37,046 nt of DNA from an uncultured Bacteroidales bacterium. Its GTDB lineage: Bacteria > Bacteroidota > Bacteroidia > Bacteroidales > UBA932. A model generated the notes under the pieces. That model worked only from the letters and a program-made list of their open reading frames with translations. It searched no databases and had not been told where the DNA came from. Shown one piece after another: positions 1 through 8,304 of this stretch (position 1 is the stretch's first letter; every line of letters starts with the position of its first letter). The position numbers and the translations under genes were made by a program. The stretch spans positions 1-37,046 of the forward strand of contig CAJOJC010000010.1 in NCBI GenBank assembly GCA_905234775.1. The letters are read 5' to 3'.

Positions 1-822
1 GACCCACCGCGTCTCCGGGCAGGTGCCCTCCGGCAGCAGCCGCACGAAATACTCCGCGCCGAATTCCTCCTGCGCGACCGTGCCTTCCACCAGCAACTGT
101 ACGCCTATGTTTTTCAGTTGCATCCCGCAGAGTTTTGAGCCCAGGTCGGTCAGCGGGGTTTCACGATGGATGTGGAGTTCGCGCGAGTCGGTCTGCTTGT
201 AGCCAAGCGGGACGAGCGCGGTGAGCGAGGGGAAGGTGGGGACGATGTGGTGCCCCGAATCAGCGGCCCAGCGAAGACCATCGCCGGTCGAGCCGGTCGT
301 GGGGTAACTGAGGCCGCCCGTGGCTATGATCAACTTTTTGCAAGAGTACGACCGGCCGTCCGAGGCAGTCAGTTTGAATCCGCCGTCCGCGCATTCCAGC
401 CCGTTCACTTCCGTCTCCGTCTCGATCTTCACGCCCTTCGAATTGCACAGGCGCACGAGCGTATCCACCACATCCGAAGCGTGGTGGGATTCGGGATAAG
501 CGCGGTCGCCTCGCTCCACGACCGACGGCATGCCGTAGGCCGCGAGAAGATCGATAACTCCCTGAGGAGTAAGATTGTAGAACGAGGGCTTTACGAAGTT
601 GGCCTTGGACTGGATGTGCGCGCTGAACTCATTCCAGTCTTTGAGGTTGGTGAAATTGCAGCGGCCTTTGCCCGTGATCATGATCTTACGGGCGGGGCGC
701 GGCATCTTCTCGAGAAGAGTCACTGAGGCGTCCGACCCCGAGTCCACGAGGGTTTTCGCCGCTCCGTAAGCGGCCATCAGCCCGGAGGCCCCGGCGCCGA
801 TCACTATGATATCCGACTTCAT
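1..822 (-). CDS. BaiN/HI0933-family NAD(P)/FAD-dependent oxidoreductase (3' end outside window)
   Basis: The frame is open from an ATG at 822 (minus) to the window edge, giving 274 codons of an incomplete protein. It begins with a dinucleotide-binding fold, MKSDIIVIGAGASGLMAA (GxGxxG), followed by KIMITGKGRCNFTN, which is diagnostic for the HI0933/BaiN (YhiN-like) flavoproteins, and later by ATGGLSYPTTGSTGDG, the second conserved FAD-contact block of this family. These are cytoplasmic FAD enzymes whose physiological substrate is usually unknown; BaiN of Clostridium scindens acts on bile-acid intermediates, but most homologues are not shown to do so. The start lies only a few bases after the T-run that ends the SRP RNA gene, so it is either expressed by read-through or has a promoter I cannot see. 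The family call is firm; the substrate is not known. Confidence 0.88.
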   Translation of the reverse strand, partial: MKSDIIVIGAGASGLMAAYGAAKTLVDSGSDASVTLLEKMPRPARKIMITGKGRCNFTNLKDWNEFSAHIQSKANFVKPSFYNLTPQGVIDLLAAYGMPSVVERGDRAYPESHHASDVVDTLVRLCNSKGVKIETETEVNGLECADGGFKLTASDGRSYSCKKLIIATGGLSYPTTGSTGDGLRWAADSGHHIVPTFPSLTALVPLGYKQTDSRELHIHRETPLTDLGSKLCGMQLKNIGVQLLVEGTVAQEEFGAEYFVRLLPEGTCPETRWV

Positions 823-828
823 AAAAAC

Positions 829-932
829 AAAAAAGGGAAAGCGATGTACATCGCACCGCTACAACCTCATACCCTTGCTGCCTTCCGACCCTGGGGGAGT
901 TTTGAGGGAGCTGGTCGTGTACGACTTTCCCC
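829..932 (-). ncRNA. ffs: Signal recognition particle RNA, small bacterial (4.5S) type
   Basis: On the minus strand the hallmark apical domain GGTCGGAAGGCAGCAAGGGT is present, the universally conserved Ffh-binding region of SRP RNA. The flanks pair into one long hairpin, with GGGGAAAG at the 5' end and CTTTCCC at the 3' end, the latter followed directly by a run of T that would act as terminator. A Bacteroidota -7 box (TATATTTG) lies just upstream at 937-944. Ends are estimated from the terminal pairing and may be off by a few bases. Confidence 0.93.
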
Positions 933-936
933 GCCG

Positions 937-944
937 CAAATATA
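937..944 (-). promoter_or_regulatory. -7 box (TATATTTG) of the SRP RNA promoter
   Basis: A perfect match to the Bacteroidota TAnnTTTG box on the minus strand, 5 to 8 bases before the predicted RNA start. The sequence further upstream is AT-rich, but a clear TTTG -33 element is not obvious. Confidence 0.7.
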
Positions 945-982
945 CAACTTTTTATTAAATTTGGTTCAAGCACAAAGAAGGA

Positions 983-1801
983 GTGTACGTTCCGAACATC
1001 GGAATCGATTACCCCACAGACGATCCAACCACAAGACTTGTGGAGGTCAAGGTCCAGGATTCTTCGCAGGGCCGATGGCAGTTCGACGAAACTTATCCCT
1101 ATATCGACAACAGTTTCGGATACAAATTCAACCGCCTGCTAAATGCGCTCCTTCTGAGCACTGTGATTGCGCTCTACCACCGCATTTGCCTAGGCCTCAG
1201 AATCGAGGGACGCGACATACTCCGCAAGTACAAAAAAGAACTGAAGGGTGGCGCTGTGACTGTCTGCAACCACGTCTGGCGCGAGGATGCAGTGATGGTC
1301 TTCCACGCCGTCAGGAAGTACTACCGCATGCACATGCCCGTGTACGCGAAACATCTTAATAATCCCGGTTTCTACTGGATGCTGCGCTATATGGGCGGCG
1401 TGCCGGTGCCGGAGAGCCTGGCGGGAATGAGAGGCTTCAACGCCGCATTCGACAGTTTCCACGAAAAAGGAGACTGGATCCACGTATTCCCCGAAGCCGT
1501 TCGCTGGGATTGCTACACTTTCATCAAGCCCTTCCACAAAGGCACCTTCACGATGGCCTACAACCTTGGCTGCCCGGTGGTTCCGTGCGTCATCACCTTC
1601 CGTGAGCGCAAGGGTATATTCCGCCTGACGGGCAAGAAGCAGATTCCTCTGTTCACTATCAGGATACTCGATCCGATATTTGCAGACAAGAGCCTCAATA
1701 GAAAAGAGGCTGTCAAGGATATGGCCCTAAGGGCCCACAAAGAAATGGAAAAGGCCGCGGGAATCATTGAGAATCCCTGGCCCGCGGTCTACGAAGACTA
1801 A
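983..1801 (+). CDS. PlsC-type lysophospholipid (1-acylglycerol-3-phosphate) acyltransferase
   Basis: This is a 272-residue acyltransferase of the PlsC/LPLAT family, which transfers an acyl group to lysophosphatidic acid or a related acceptor at the inner membrane. The HX4D catalytic block is NHVWRED (H97 and D102 from this start), and the later FPEAVRWD segment corresponds to the FPEGTR substrate-binding motif with an altered end. A hydrophobic stretch, LLNALLLSTVIALYHRICL, precedes the catalytic block and is a likely membrane anchor. The start is uncertain: GTG at 983 is chosen, but the frame is open back to 959 where an ATT codon could initiate, and no in-frame ATG exists near the 5' end. 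The 3' end overlaps the convergent exonuclease gene by four bases. Which lysolipid it acylates (phospholipid or ornithine-lipid type) cannot be told from sequence. Confidence 0.85.
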   Translation: MYVPNIGIDYPTDDPTTRLVEVKVQDSSQGRWQFDETYPYIDNSFGYKFNRLLNALLLSTVIALYHRICLGLRIEGRDILRKYKKELKGGAVTVCNHVWREDAVMVFHAVRKYYRMHMPVYAKHLNNPGFYWMLRYMGGVPVPESLAGMRGFNAAFDSFHEKGDWIHVFPEAVRWDCYTFIKPFHKGTFTMAYNLGCPVVPCVITFRERKGIFRLTGKKQIPLFTIRILDPIFADKSLNRKEAVKDMALRAHKEMEKAAGIIENPWPAVYED

Positions 1802-2643
1802 AACAAACTTCCGCCCATAGTTGATTTGGCTGCGAGTCTCTCGCGGCTGAATTTTTCTTTGAGGCGGGCGAACTGCTTTTTGGTGTCCAGGGTGAAACTG
1901 CCGTCCTGGATCCAGGTGAAGTATGAAGGGTCGCTCTGATAGACCTGGCGGGCTGTCTTGCCCTTGTGCTTTCCGAAATTGACGACTTCTTCGCCCTCGT
2001 CGTTGTAAATAAGGTGTCCGGCGAAGTCCACATACTTCTTTCCGACAAAAGCGGAGAGACTCTCCACGTCGTTTTTCAACTGATCCGGATACCTGTCCAG
2101 CTGGCCCTTGAGAACTTCGTATGTCGCGACTGTGTCAGCCTCGGCGGTGTGCGCATTGTCGAAATCTTCGCCGCCGCAGTAGAAACGGTAAGCAGCGCGG
2201 AGGTTCCTGGGCTCCATAGCATGGTAAATGTTCTGCACGTCCACCATCTTGGGGGAGTGAAGATCCACATCCAGGTGCTTTCCGGCCAACTCGACTCTCT
2301 CGAACTCCTCGGCGAGCATGGGCAGGTCGAACTTCGCGGAGTTGAAGCCCGCGAGGTCGCTGTCCTTAAGCCACTCGGCCACTTCGTCCGCCACTTCGTA
2401 GAAGGTGGGGCAGTCCACCAGCATATCGTCCGTGACGCCGTTGACCTTCGAGGCCTGCGGATCTATCGGGCGCTGACGCTTCTTTTCGTAGTCCCAGGGC
2501 TTGATCTTCCAGGTTTTGATGCGCTGCTCTCCGCCGGGGAAGACCTTCACGAAACTGAGTTCGATGATGCTGTCGTTAGGGATATTAAGCCCCGTGCTCT
2601 CGATATCGAAGAAAAGCAGGGGCCTCTGGAGATTGAGTTCCAT
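1798..2643 (-). CDS. DEDDh 3'-5' exonuclease (DnaQ-like) with C-terminal ExoX-like domain
   Basis: The protein has 281 residues and starts at ATG 2643. The N-terminal RNase H-like exonuclease domain (about 1-185) shows all three Exo motifs: FFDIESTGL with D13 and E15, AGFNSAKFDLPML with D106, and HTAEADTVATYEVL with H165 and D170, which places it in the DEDDh subgroup with DnaQ and ExoX. A C-terminal block (about 200-265) containing FGKHKGKTARQV and DPSYFTWI resembles the small domain appended to many Bacteroidota exonucleases and to ExoX-like proteins. It lies 12 bp downstream of dnaN on the same strand, so it is probably co-transcribed with the sliding clamp, consistent with a role in replication proofreading or DNA repair. 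It lacks the polymerase alpha-subunit signature, so it is a stand-alone exonuclease. Confidence 0.9.
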   Translation of the reverse strand: MELNLQRPLLFFDIESTGLNIPNDSIIELSFVKVFPGGEQRIKTWKIKPWDYEKKRQRPIDPQASKVNGVTDDMLVDCPTFYEVADEVAEWLKDSDLAGFNSAKFDLPMLAEEFERVELAGKHLDVDLHSPKMVDVQNIYHAMEPRNLRAAYRFYCGGEDFDNAHTAEADTVATYEVLKGQLDRYPDQLKNDVESLSAFVGKKYVDFAGHLIYNDEGEEVVNFGKHKGKTARQVYQSDPSYFTWIQDGSFTLDTKKQFARLKEKFSRERLAAKSTMGGSLF

Positions 2644-2655
2644 TGGCTAAACTGT

Positions 2656-3774
2656 TTAAGAAACCATGATCGGCATGATGATGCCGCAGATCTTCTCGCT
2701 TTCGGCCTCTTCCTCGGAAGGAACGATGAGGGCGGCGCGGCGGGAATCTGCGAACTTCATCACGACTGTCTCGCAGGTCATATTGCTGAGGATCTCGATG
2801 AGGAAACTGCTCTTGAAACCAATGCTGAGGTCCGCTCCGTTGTAATCGCAGTTAATCTTCTCATAAGCCGCGATTGCGAAGCCGAGGTCCTGGGCTGTGA
2901 TTTCCAGCTGGCCCTGCTTGAGGTCGAACTTGATGTGGTTCGAAGCCTTGTTCGCGCAGACTGCCACACGGCGGACGGTGTCCAGCAACTGAGCCCTTTC
3001 GATCTTCAAGATATTGCTGTTGTTCTGAGGAATGACGTCGCGATATTTCGGATACCTTCCGACAATCAGGCGGCAAACCATGAGGGTCTGGCCGAACTTG
3101 AACACGGCTGTGTTAGTGTCGAAGGAAACCTCGACAGTCTCCACTTCCTTACCAAGGATGCTCTTGAGCACGCCTGCGGGCCTCTTGTGAAGGATGAAGG
3201 ATGCCTCGGCGGGTGCCTGCAGATCTGCGTCTGTGTAGCAAATCAGTTTATGCGAATCCGAAGCCACGAGGGTCGTGCTCTGGGTTCCCATATCGAAAAA
3301 GATACCGTTCATCGCAGGGCGCATTTCGTCGTCCGCGGTGGCGTAGATCGTTCCGCTGATGCCGTCGGCCAGGGCCTGGGCGGGGAAGACCACGGTCTGC
3401 GCGTCATCTCCGGCGCCGACTATCTCGGGATAGTCCTCGGCGGGAAAGAACGGAAGCGAGGAATTACCGTTTGCCCAAGTGCACTCGAACGAACTGTCCG
3501 AGGTCGTCTTGATGCTGATAGGCTGATCAGGCAGGGCCTTGATGAGGTCTATCATCTGACGGGCGGGCACTGCAATGCTGCCATCTTCGCGAAGATCCAC
3601 CGCGAGGGTGGTGCGAAGGGTCAACTCCTGGTCGGAGGCTGTGATCTCCAGGCTGCCGTCCTTGGCAACGAAGAGGAAGTTTTCAAGAATAGGAAGCGAC
3701 GACTTGGCGGGGATGGCCTTGCTGACATCCATTATGCTTTTGAGGAGTTCTGCACTCGAAACGATGAATTCCAT
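2656..3774 (-). CDS. dnaN: DNA polymerase III subunit beta (sliding clamp)
   Basis: The product has 372 residues, the usual length for DnaN. It begins MEFIVSSAELLKSIMDVSKAIP and carries the threefold clamp-domain repeats, with typical segments such as FFDMGTQSTTLVASDSHKL in the second domain and RRAALIVP near the end of the third. The C terminus (GIIMPIMVS) resembles the Bacteroidota form of the MPMRL clamp tail that closes the ligand-binding pocket. The clamp encircles DNA and tethers the replicative polymerase and repair factors. A TATATTTG -7 box at 3802-3809 (minus) gives a short leader of roughly 20 bases. The exonuclease gene follows 12 bp downstream. No dnaA or recF lies beside it, so this is not the classic origin-linked dnaA-dnaN arrangement. 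Confidence 0.97.
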   Translation of the reverse strand: MEFIVSSAELLKSIMDVSKAIPAKSSLPILENFLFVAKDGSLEITASDQELTLRTTLAVDLREDGSIAVPARQMIDLIKALPDQPISIKTTSDSSFECTWANGNSSLPFFPAEDYPEIVGAGDDAQTVVFPAQALADGISGTIYATADDEMRPAMNGIFFDMGTQSTTLVASDSHKLICYTDADLQAPAEASFILHKRPAGVLKSILGKEVETVEVSFDTNTAVFKFGQTLMVCRLIVGRYPKYRDVIPQNNSNILKIERAQLLDTVRRVAVCANKASNHIKFDLKQGQLEITAQDLGFAIAAYEKINCDYNGADLSIGFKSSFLIEILSNMTCETVVMKFADSRRAALIVPSEEEAESEKICGIIMPIMVS

Positions 3775-3801
3775 ATGTGTCCTTGGTTTTGTTTATCTGG
3801 G

Positions 3802-3809
3802 CAAATATA
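3802..3809 (-). promoter_or_regulatory. -7 box (TATATTTG) upstream of dnaN
   Basis: Perfect TAnnTTTG match on the minus strand, about 28 bp before the dnaN ATG. Transcription would start near 3796. The AT-rich divergent region of about 115 bp is shared with htrA on the other strand; I found no equally clear box for htrA. Confidence 0.6.
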
Positions 3810-3890
3810 ACAAATATCTCGGATATTTGGCATACAATTTGACTTTATAAACGGGCGAACACGAATTATATTTTAAACATCAATAGAACT

Positions 3891-5276
3891 ATGCGTAAAA
3901 CCTTATTCTCAGTTCTGGCAGCGCTTGGCCTGATGGCAGCGGTGCCGGCTAATTCTGCCAATTTGTCAGAAGCCCAGCAGGGTGATTACCCGGACTTCAC
4001 TTATGCAGCCGAAACCGCGGTGGAGGCGGTTGTCTATGTGGAAGTAACTGTCACTCAAACCTATCAGGTTCCTCAGTTGGACGATCCGTTCTTCCGCTTC
4101 TTCTTCGGCGACGAATTCTCCCAGCCGCAGAGCAGGGAGCGCAAGGGCAGCGGTTCGGGTGTGATCATCCGTCCGGACGGATATATAGTCACGAACAACC
4201 ACGTCGTGTCGCAGGCCACCAAAGTGCGCGTGACGCTCAATAACAACCGTTCGTACGACGCTACCATAATCGGCACCGACCCGGCCACCGACGTGGCGCT
4301 TATCAAGATCGACGCGACCGGACTGCCGGCGCTCGAGATGGCGGACTCGGACAAACTCCGCCTTGGAGAGTGGGTGCTCGCGATAGGCTCGCCCTACGAC
4401 CTGCGTTCCACCATCACGGCGGGCATCGTCAGCGCCAAGGGTCGTTCAATGCCCAACTACACTGGTGAATTCAAGATTGAATCGTTCATCCAGACTGATG
4501 CGGCCGTGAACCCCGGAAACTCGGGCGGCGCGCTCGTGAACAAGAAGGGCCAACTGGTAGGCGTGAACACCGCAATTATCTCACAGACAGGATCTTACAC
4601 TGGCTACTCTTTTGCTGTTCCTTCCAACATAGTCAAGAAGACTGTGGCCGATTTGATTGACTTCGGTTCAGTGCGCAGGGCGAAACTTGGAGTGGTTATG
4701 CGTCCTGTGGATGAAAAAATTGCAGAAGACATGAAACTTTCCGACCTGGACGGCGTATATATTGTTGAGGTCGGCAAAGGCGGCGCTGCAGACAAAGCCG
4801 GAATCAAGGAAGGAGATGTTCTCCGTAAGGTCGATTCCAAGCCCATCAAGGGCACTTCATCCCTGCAGACTATCGTTAACAGCTACCATCCGGGCGATGT
4901 TGCCCAGATTGAGTATGTCCGCGACGGCAAGGTCCACACCGTAAAGGTTACCTTCAGTTCGGATTCCGAGCCCAAGGGAACAGTTGAAGAAGACGGCACA
5001 GCCGTGTTCTACGGTGCGAAACTCAAAGCCGCGGATCCCAAGACACTCAAAGCCCTCCGCATCAAGTCCGGAGTCGAAGTGGTGTCCGTGGGAACTGGTA
5101 AACTTGCTGATGCCGGAGTACAAGACGGTATGATCATACGCTATGTGAATGATCAGCCCGTCTCGAAGCCTCAGGATGTGGTGGAAGAAGCCGGAAAAGC
5201 CGGCAGGGTAGTGGTCATTGAAGGTATCACTCCCGCCGGACGCTCTGTCTTCTTCGCCCTCCCCAAGGAGCAGTAA
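3891..5276 (+). CDS. htrA: Do/DegP-family periplasmic serine protease (HtrA)
   Basis: The product has 461 residues with an N-terminal Sec signal ([20 protein letters not shown]). The trypsin-like domain contains the full catalytic triad: H104 in TNNHVV, D134 in ATDVALIKI and S211 in NPGNSGGAL. Two PDZ domains follow, roughly residues 260-350 ([12 protein letters not shown] onward, with [13 protein letters not shown]) and 375-460 (with [15 protein letters not shown]). HtrA/Do proteases degrade or refold misfolded envelope proteins in the periplasm. Length and layout match Bacteroidota HtrA. The stop is followed after 16 bp by rpoD and then argS on the same strand, so the three may form one transcription unit, though no internal terminator or promoter was tested beyond reading the short gaps. 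Confidence 0.95.
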   Translation: MRKTLFSVLAALGLMAAVPANSANLSEAQQGDYPDFTYAAETAVEAVVYVEVTVTQTYQVPQLDDPFFRFFFGDEFSQPQSRERKGSGSGVIIRPDGYIVTNNHVVSQATKVRVTLNNNRSYDATIIGTDPATDVALIKIDATGLPALEMADSDKLRLGEWVLAIGSPYDLRSTITAGIVSAKGRSMPNYTGEFKIESFIQTDAAVNPGNSGGALVNKKGQLVGVNTAIISQTGSYTGYSFAVPSNIVKKTVADLIDFGSVRRAKLGVVMRPVDEKIAEDMKLSDLDGVYIVEVGKGGAADKAGIKEGDVLRKVDSKPIKGTSSLQTIVNSYHPGDVAQIEYVRDGKVHTVKVTFSSDSEPKGTVEEDGTAVFYGAKLKAADPKTLKALRIKSGVEVVSVGTGKLADAGVQDGMIIRYVNDQPVSKPQDVVEEAGKAGRVVVIEGITPAGRSVFFALPKEQ

Positions 5277-5292
5277 AGTTTATAGACAGATA

Positions 5293-6131
5293 ATGAGACA
5301 ACTTAAGATTACAAAAAGCATCACCAACCGCGAGAGCGCCTCGCTGGACAAGTATCTCCAGGAAATAGGCCGCGAAGAGTTGGTGTCACCGGAAGAGGAA
5401 GTGGAACTCGCGCAGCGCATCCGTAAGGGTGATCAGGAAGCGCTTGAAAAACTGACGAAGGCAAACCTCAGGTTCGTGGTTTCAGTCGCAAAACAGTACC
5501 AGAACCAGGGCCTCAGTCTTCCGGACCTTATCAACGAAGGTAACCTCGGACTTATCAAGGCGGCAGAGAAATTCGATGAAACCCGCGGTTTCAAGTTCAT
5601 CTCCTACGCAGTGTGGTGGATTCGTCAGAGCATCCTCCAGGCGCTCGCAGAGCAGAGCCGTATCGTGCGTCTGCCGCTGAACCAGGTGGGTTCGCTGAAC
5701 AAGATCAACAAAGCGCTCGGCCGCTTCGAGCAGGAGAACGAGCGTCAGCCTTCGACCGAGGAACTCGCCGAGATGATCGACATCCCTCGCGATAAGATTG
5801 CGGACACCTTAAGGGTCTCCGGACGCCACGTAAGCGTGGACGCCCCCTTCGTGGAAGGCGAAGACAACAGCCTTCTGGACGTCCTCCCGAACGACGATTC
5901 GCCTATGAGTCGCTCAGCACCGAGATCGATCGTTCGCTCCAGATCCTCACTCCCCGTGAAAGGGAGATCATCAAGTGCTTCTTCGGCATCGGCTGCCAGG
6001 AGATGACCCTTGAGGAGATTGGAGAGAACCTTGACCTCACCAGGGAGCGTGTCCGCCAGATCAAGGAGAAAGCCATCCGCAAACTCAAGAAACCTTCCGC
6101 AAGCAAACTCCTTAAGACTTATCTGGGATAA
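5293..6131 (+). pseudogene. rpoD: RNA polymerase primary sigma factor RpoD, frame broken (about 22 bp missing)
   Basis: The ATG at 5293 starts [20 protein letters not shown], the standard Bacteroidota RpoD start. Region 1.2, the core-binding and -10-recognition region 2 (with [20 protein letters not shown] and [13 protein letters not shown]) and region 3 are intact to residue 205 (NDDSPM). The frame then fails and would stop at TGA 6004-6006. The missing C-terminal part is present in another frame from 5907 to the TAA at 6129-6131: [14 protein letters not shown], then EEIGENLDLTRERVRQIK, which is sigma region 4 with its -35-binding helix-turn-helix. Family members have a further seven or so residues between SPM and ESL. 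A 22-bp loss at the CTATG at 5903-5907 restores the frame and gives 286 residues, the usual length. A primary sigma factor is essential, so this is either an assembly or sequencing fault, a mixed population, or a real lesion rescued by another copy. The argS ATG overlaps the stop (TAATG). Confidence 0.9.
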
Positions 6132-7861
6132 TGACTGCGGAACAGTTCCTTGCCGCGAAGGCCTCAGAGGCCGTCAAGGCTCTCTACGGCGCTGATTGCC
6201 CCGCCGAGTCGCTGCAGGTTTCGGCGACCCGCAAGGAGTTCGAGGGAGACTACACCCTGGTGGTGTTTCCCCTTCTGAAGGCCTCGCATCAGGCGCCGGA
6301 AGCCACCGGAACAGCAATCGGAGATTACCTCAAGGCGAACTGCCCTGAGGTTTCTTCGTACAATGTGGTGAAGGGTTTCCTGAATATCTGCCTTTCGGGG
6401 GCTTACTGGAGAGAGGCTCTTCAGGCGGTCGCCTCCGACTCTCACTATGGCCAGTTGCCTTCGACCGGCAAGACCGTGATGGTGGAGTTCTCTTCGCCCA
6501 ACACCAACAAGCCGCTTCACCTCGGCCATGTCCGCAACAACCTCCTCGGAGCCTCCGTGTCGGAGATTCTGAAGGCTGCGGGCAACAATGTGATCAAGGC
6601 CACTCTCGTGAACGACCGCGGCGTGCATATCTGCAAGAGCATGTACGCGTGGGAGAAGCGCTTCGGCGGCGCCACCCCGGAATCCACCGGCAAGAAGGGC
6701 GACCATCTGGTGGGCGACTGCTATGTGGAGTACGCCAAGATGGAGAAGGAGAATCCCGCCGTGGCGGACGACGTTCACAAAATGCTCGTCGATTGGGAAA
6801 ACGGCGACCCTCACGTCCGCGAACTCTGGAAGATGATGAACGGCTGGGTGTTCGACGGTTTCGCTCAGACTTATAAGGCCCTCGGAATCAGTTTCGACCG
6901 CACATATTACGAATCACAGACCTACCTCCTCGGTAAAGAACTGGTGCAGAAGGGTCTGGACACGGGCGTGTTCCAGCGCGATCCGGACGGCTCCGTGTGG
7001 TGCGACCTCACTGCTGACGGCCTGGACCGCAAACTGCTGCTCCGTTCGGACGGCACTTCAGTGTACATGACTCAGGATCTCGGCACTGCAGAACGCAGGT
7101 TCGCCGAGTACAGCCTGGACTCGCACGTATATGTGGTGGGTAACGAACAGGACTACCACTTCCAGGTGCTGAAACTCGTTCTCGCAAAACTCGGTTTCGA
7201 CTGGGCGGAGCGTATCTACCACCTCAGTTACGGTATGGTGGAACTCCCTGAGGGCAAGATGAAATCCCGCGAGGGAACGGTGGTGGACGCGGACGACCTC
7301 ATCGAGAGCATGTACCAGGAGGCGAAGGGCGCTTCCGACGAATCGGGCAAACTCGCCGACCTCAGCGCAGAGGAAAAGGATGCCCTGTACCATATGATAG
7401 GCCTCGGCGCCTTGAAGTACTTCATCCTGAAGGTGGATCCCAAGAAGACCATGCTCTTCAACCCCAAGGAGTCGATCGATTTCAACGGTAACACAGGACC
7501 TTTCATCCAGTACACGCACGCCCGTATCCGTTCTATCCTTCGTAAGGCGGAGGAGCAGGGCCTGAAGGCCACCACGGCGGACAACGCCGAACTGAGCCCA
7601 AAGGAAGTGCGACTGGTGAAGATAGTCTCTGCCTATCCGGACAAAGTCCGTGAGGCGGCCGACAACTTCTCTCCGGCGGTGCTCGCCAATTATTCCTACG
7701 ACCTCGCAAAGGAGTTCAACCAGTACTACCACGACACTCAGATACTACGTGAACCGGACGCAGCGCTTCTCGCGATGCGCCTGCAACTCATTACCGTCGT
7801 CGCCGATGTTCTTCGCTCCGCGATGGGCCTGCTGGGCATCCAACTGCCTGATAGGATGTAA
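6131..7861 (+). CDS. argS: Arginyl-tRNA synthetase
   Basis: The product has 576 residues, in the normal range for ArgS. The N-terminal additional domain characteristic of ArgRS (about 1-115, recognising the tRNA D-loop) precedes the class I catalytic core. The core has the HIGH signature as PNTNKPLHLGHVRNN (HLGH from H130) and a KMSKS-like loop as GKMKSREGTVV (K376). The C-terminal DALR anticodon-binding domain follows, with FIQYTHARIRSILRKAEE at its start. The enzyme charges tRNA-Arg with arginine in the cytoplasm and needs the tRNA for amino-acid activation. The start codon overlaps the rpoD stop, so translation is probably coupled to rpoD; a frameshift in rpoD could therefore affect argS expression. 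Confidence 0.96.
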   Translation: MTAEQFLAAKASEAVKALYGADCPAESLQVSATRKEFEGDYTLVVFPLLKASHQAPEATGTAIGDYLKANCPEVSSYNVVKGFLNICLSGAYWREALQAVASDSHYGQLPSTGKTVMVEFSSPNTNKPLHLGHVRNNLLGASVSEILKAAGNNVIKATLVNDRGVHICKSMYAWEKRFGGATPESTGKKGDHLVGDCYVEYAKMEKENPAVADDVHKMLVDWENGDPHVRELWKMMNGWVFDGFAQTYKALGISFDRTYYESQTYLLGKELVQKGLDTGVFQRDPDGSVWCDLTADGLDRKLLLRSDGTSVYMTQDLGTAERRFAEYSLDSHVYVVGNEQDYHFQVLKLVLAKLGFDWAERIYHLSYGMVELPEGKMKSREGTVVDADDLIESMYQEAKGASDESGKLADLSAEEKDALYHMIGLGALKYFILKVDPKKTMLFNPKESIDFNGNTGPFIQYTHARIRSILRKAEEQGLKATTADNAELSPKEVRLVKIVSAYPDKVREAADNFSPAVLANYSYDLAKEFNQYYHDTQILREPDAALLAMRLQLITVVADVLRSAMGLLGIQLPDRM

Positions 7862-7900
7862 AAAAGAATAGAAATATTTTTTTATTCGGTTTTATTGCCC

Positions 7901-7908
7901 TATAATTG
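7901..7908 (+). promoter_or_regulatory. Probable -7 box (TATAATTG) for the 7930 gene and ClC channel
   Basis: A near-match to TAnnTTTG in the 68-bp gap after argS, 22 bp before the next ATG. The AT-rich run at 7870-7896 lies where upstream promoter contacts would be. Confidence 0.45.
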
Positions 7909-7929
7909 CAGACCAAATCTAAACAAGAC

Positions 7930-8304
7930 ATGATATCAGACGGAAAGAAAAGACACGTAGTCAGTTATGAAAATATGTCAGAGGAACTTGCAGCGGCATT
8001 CGCTGAAAAGTATCCCCGCGGTTTCAACGATTATCTAAACGATCTCGTAAAGTATCCGAAACCGGACGGCACATCTTTCTATGCAGTTACTGTCGAGATT
8101 CCTGACGCAATATATCTCGTAAAGATCAAGGTGGACGTCGACGACGTCGAAGATCTCGAGCGTTGGCTCGAAGGAGAGGAGGAGGCCGAGGCCGAGCAGC
8201 TCACCTCTGCTTCCGACACCTCCGGAGAGGGCGAAACTCTCCCGGATGACAACATCGCCCAGTACGGTTCGGACGAAGACCCGGCCGACGGCGGAGATGC
8301 TTAA
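7930..8304 (+). CDS. Conserved acidic hypothetical protein
   Basis: The product has 124 residues from the ATG at 7930; a TTG eight codons upstream is possible but would fall on the promoter. I do not recognise a named family. The first 90 residues look folded (ENMSEELAAAFAEKYPRGF, then EIPDAIYLVKIKVDVDDVED), while the last 35 are strongly acidic and probably disordered (EGEEEAEAEQ to EDPADGGDA). There is no signal peptide or membrane segment. Proteins of this look are widespread in Bacteroidota as conserved hypotheticals. The stop overlaps the ClC start by eight bases, so the two are translationally coupled, which is the only functional hint. Confidence 0.72.
   Translation: MISDGKKRHVVSYENMSEELAAAFAEKYPRGFNDYLNDLVKYPKPDGTSFYAVTVEIPDAIYLVKIKVDVDDVEDLERWLEGEEEAEAEQLTSASDTSGEGETLPDDNIAQYGSDEDPADGGDA

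Noticed and set aside
1966..3810. A 614-codon open frame on the plus strand
   Set aside because: It lies antisense to the exonuclease and dnaN genes, which have clear family motifs; the long opening is a by-product of their codon use.
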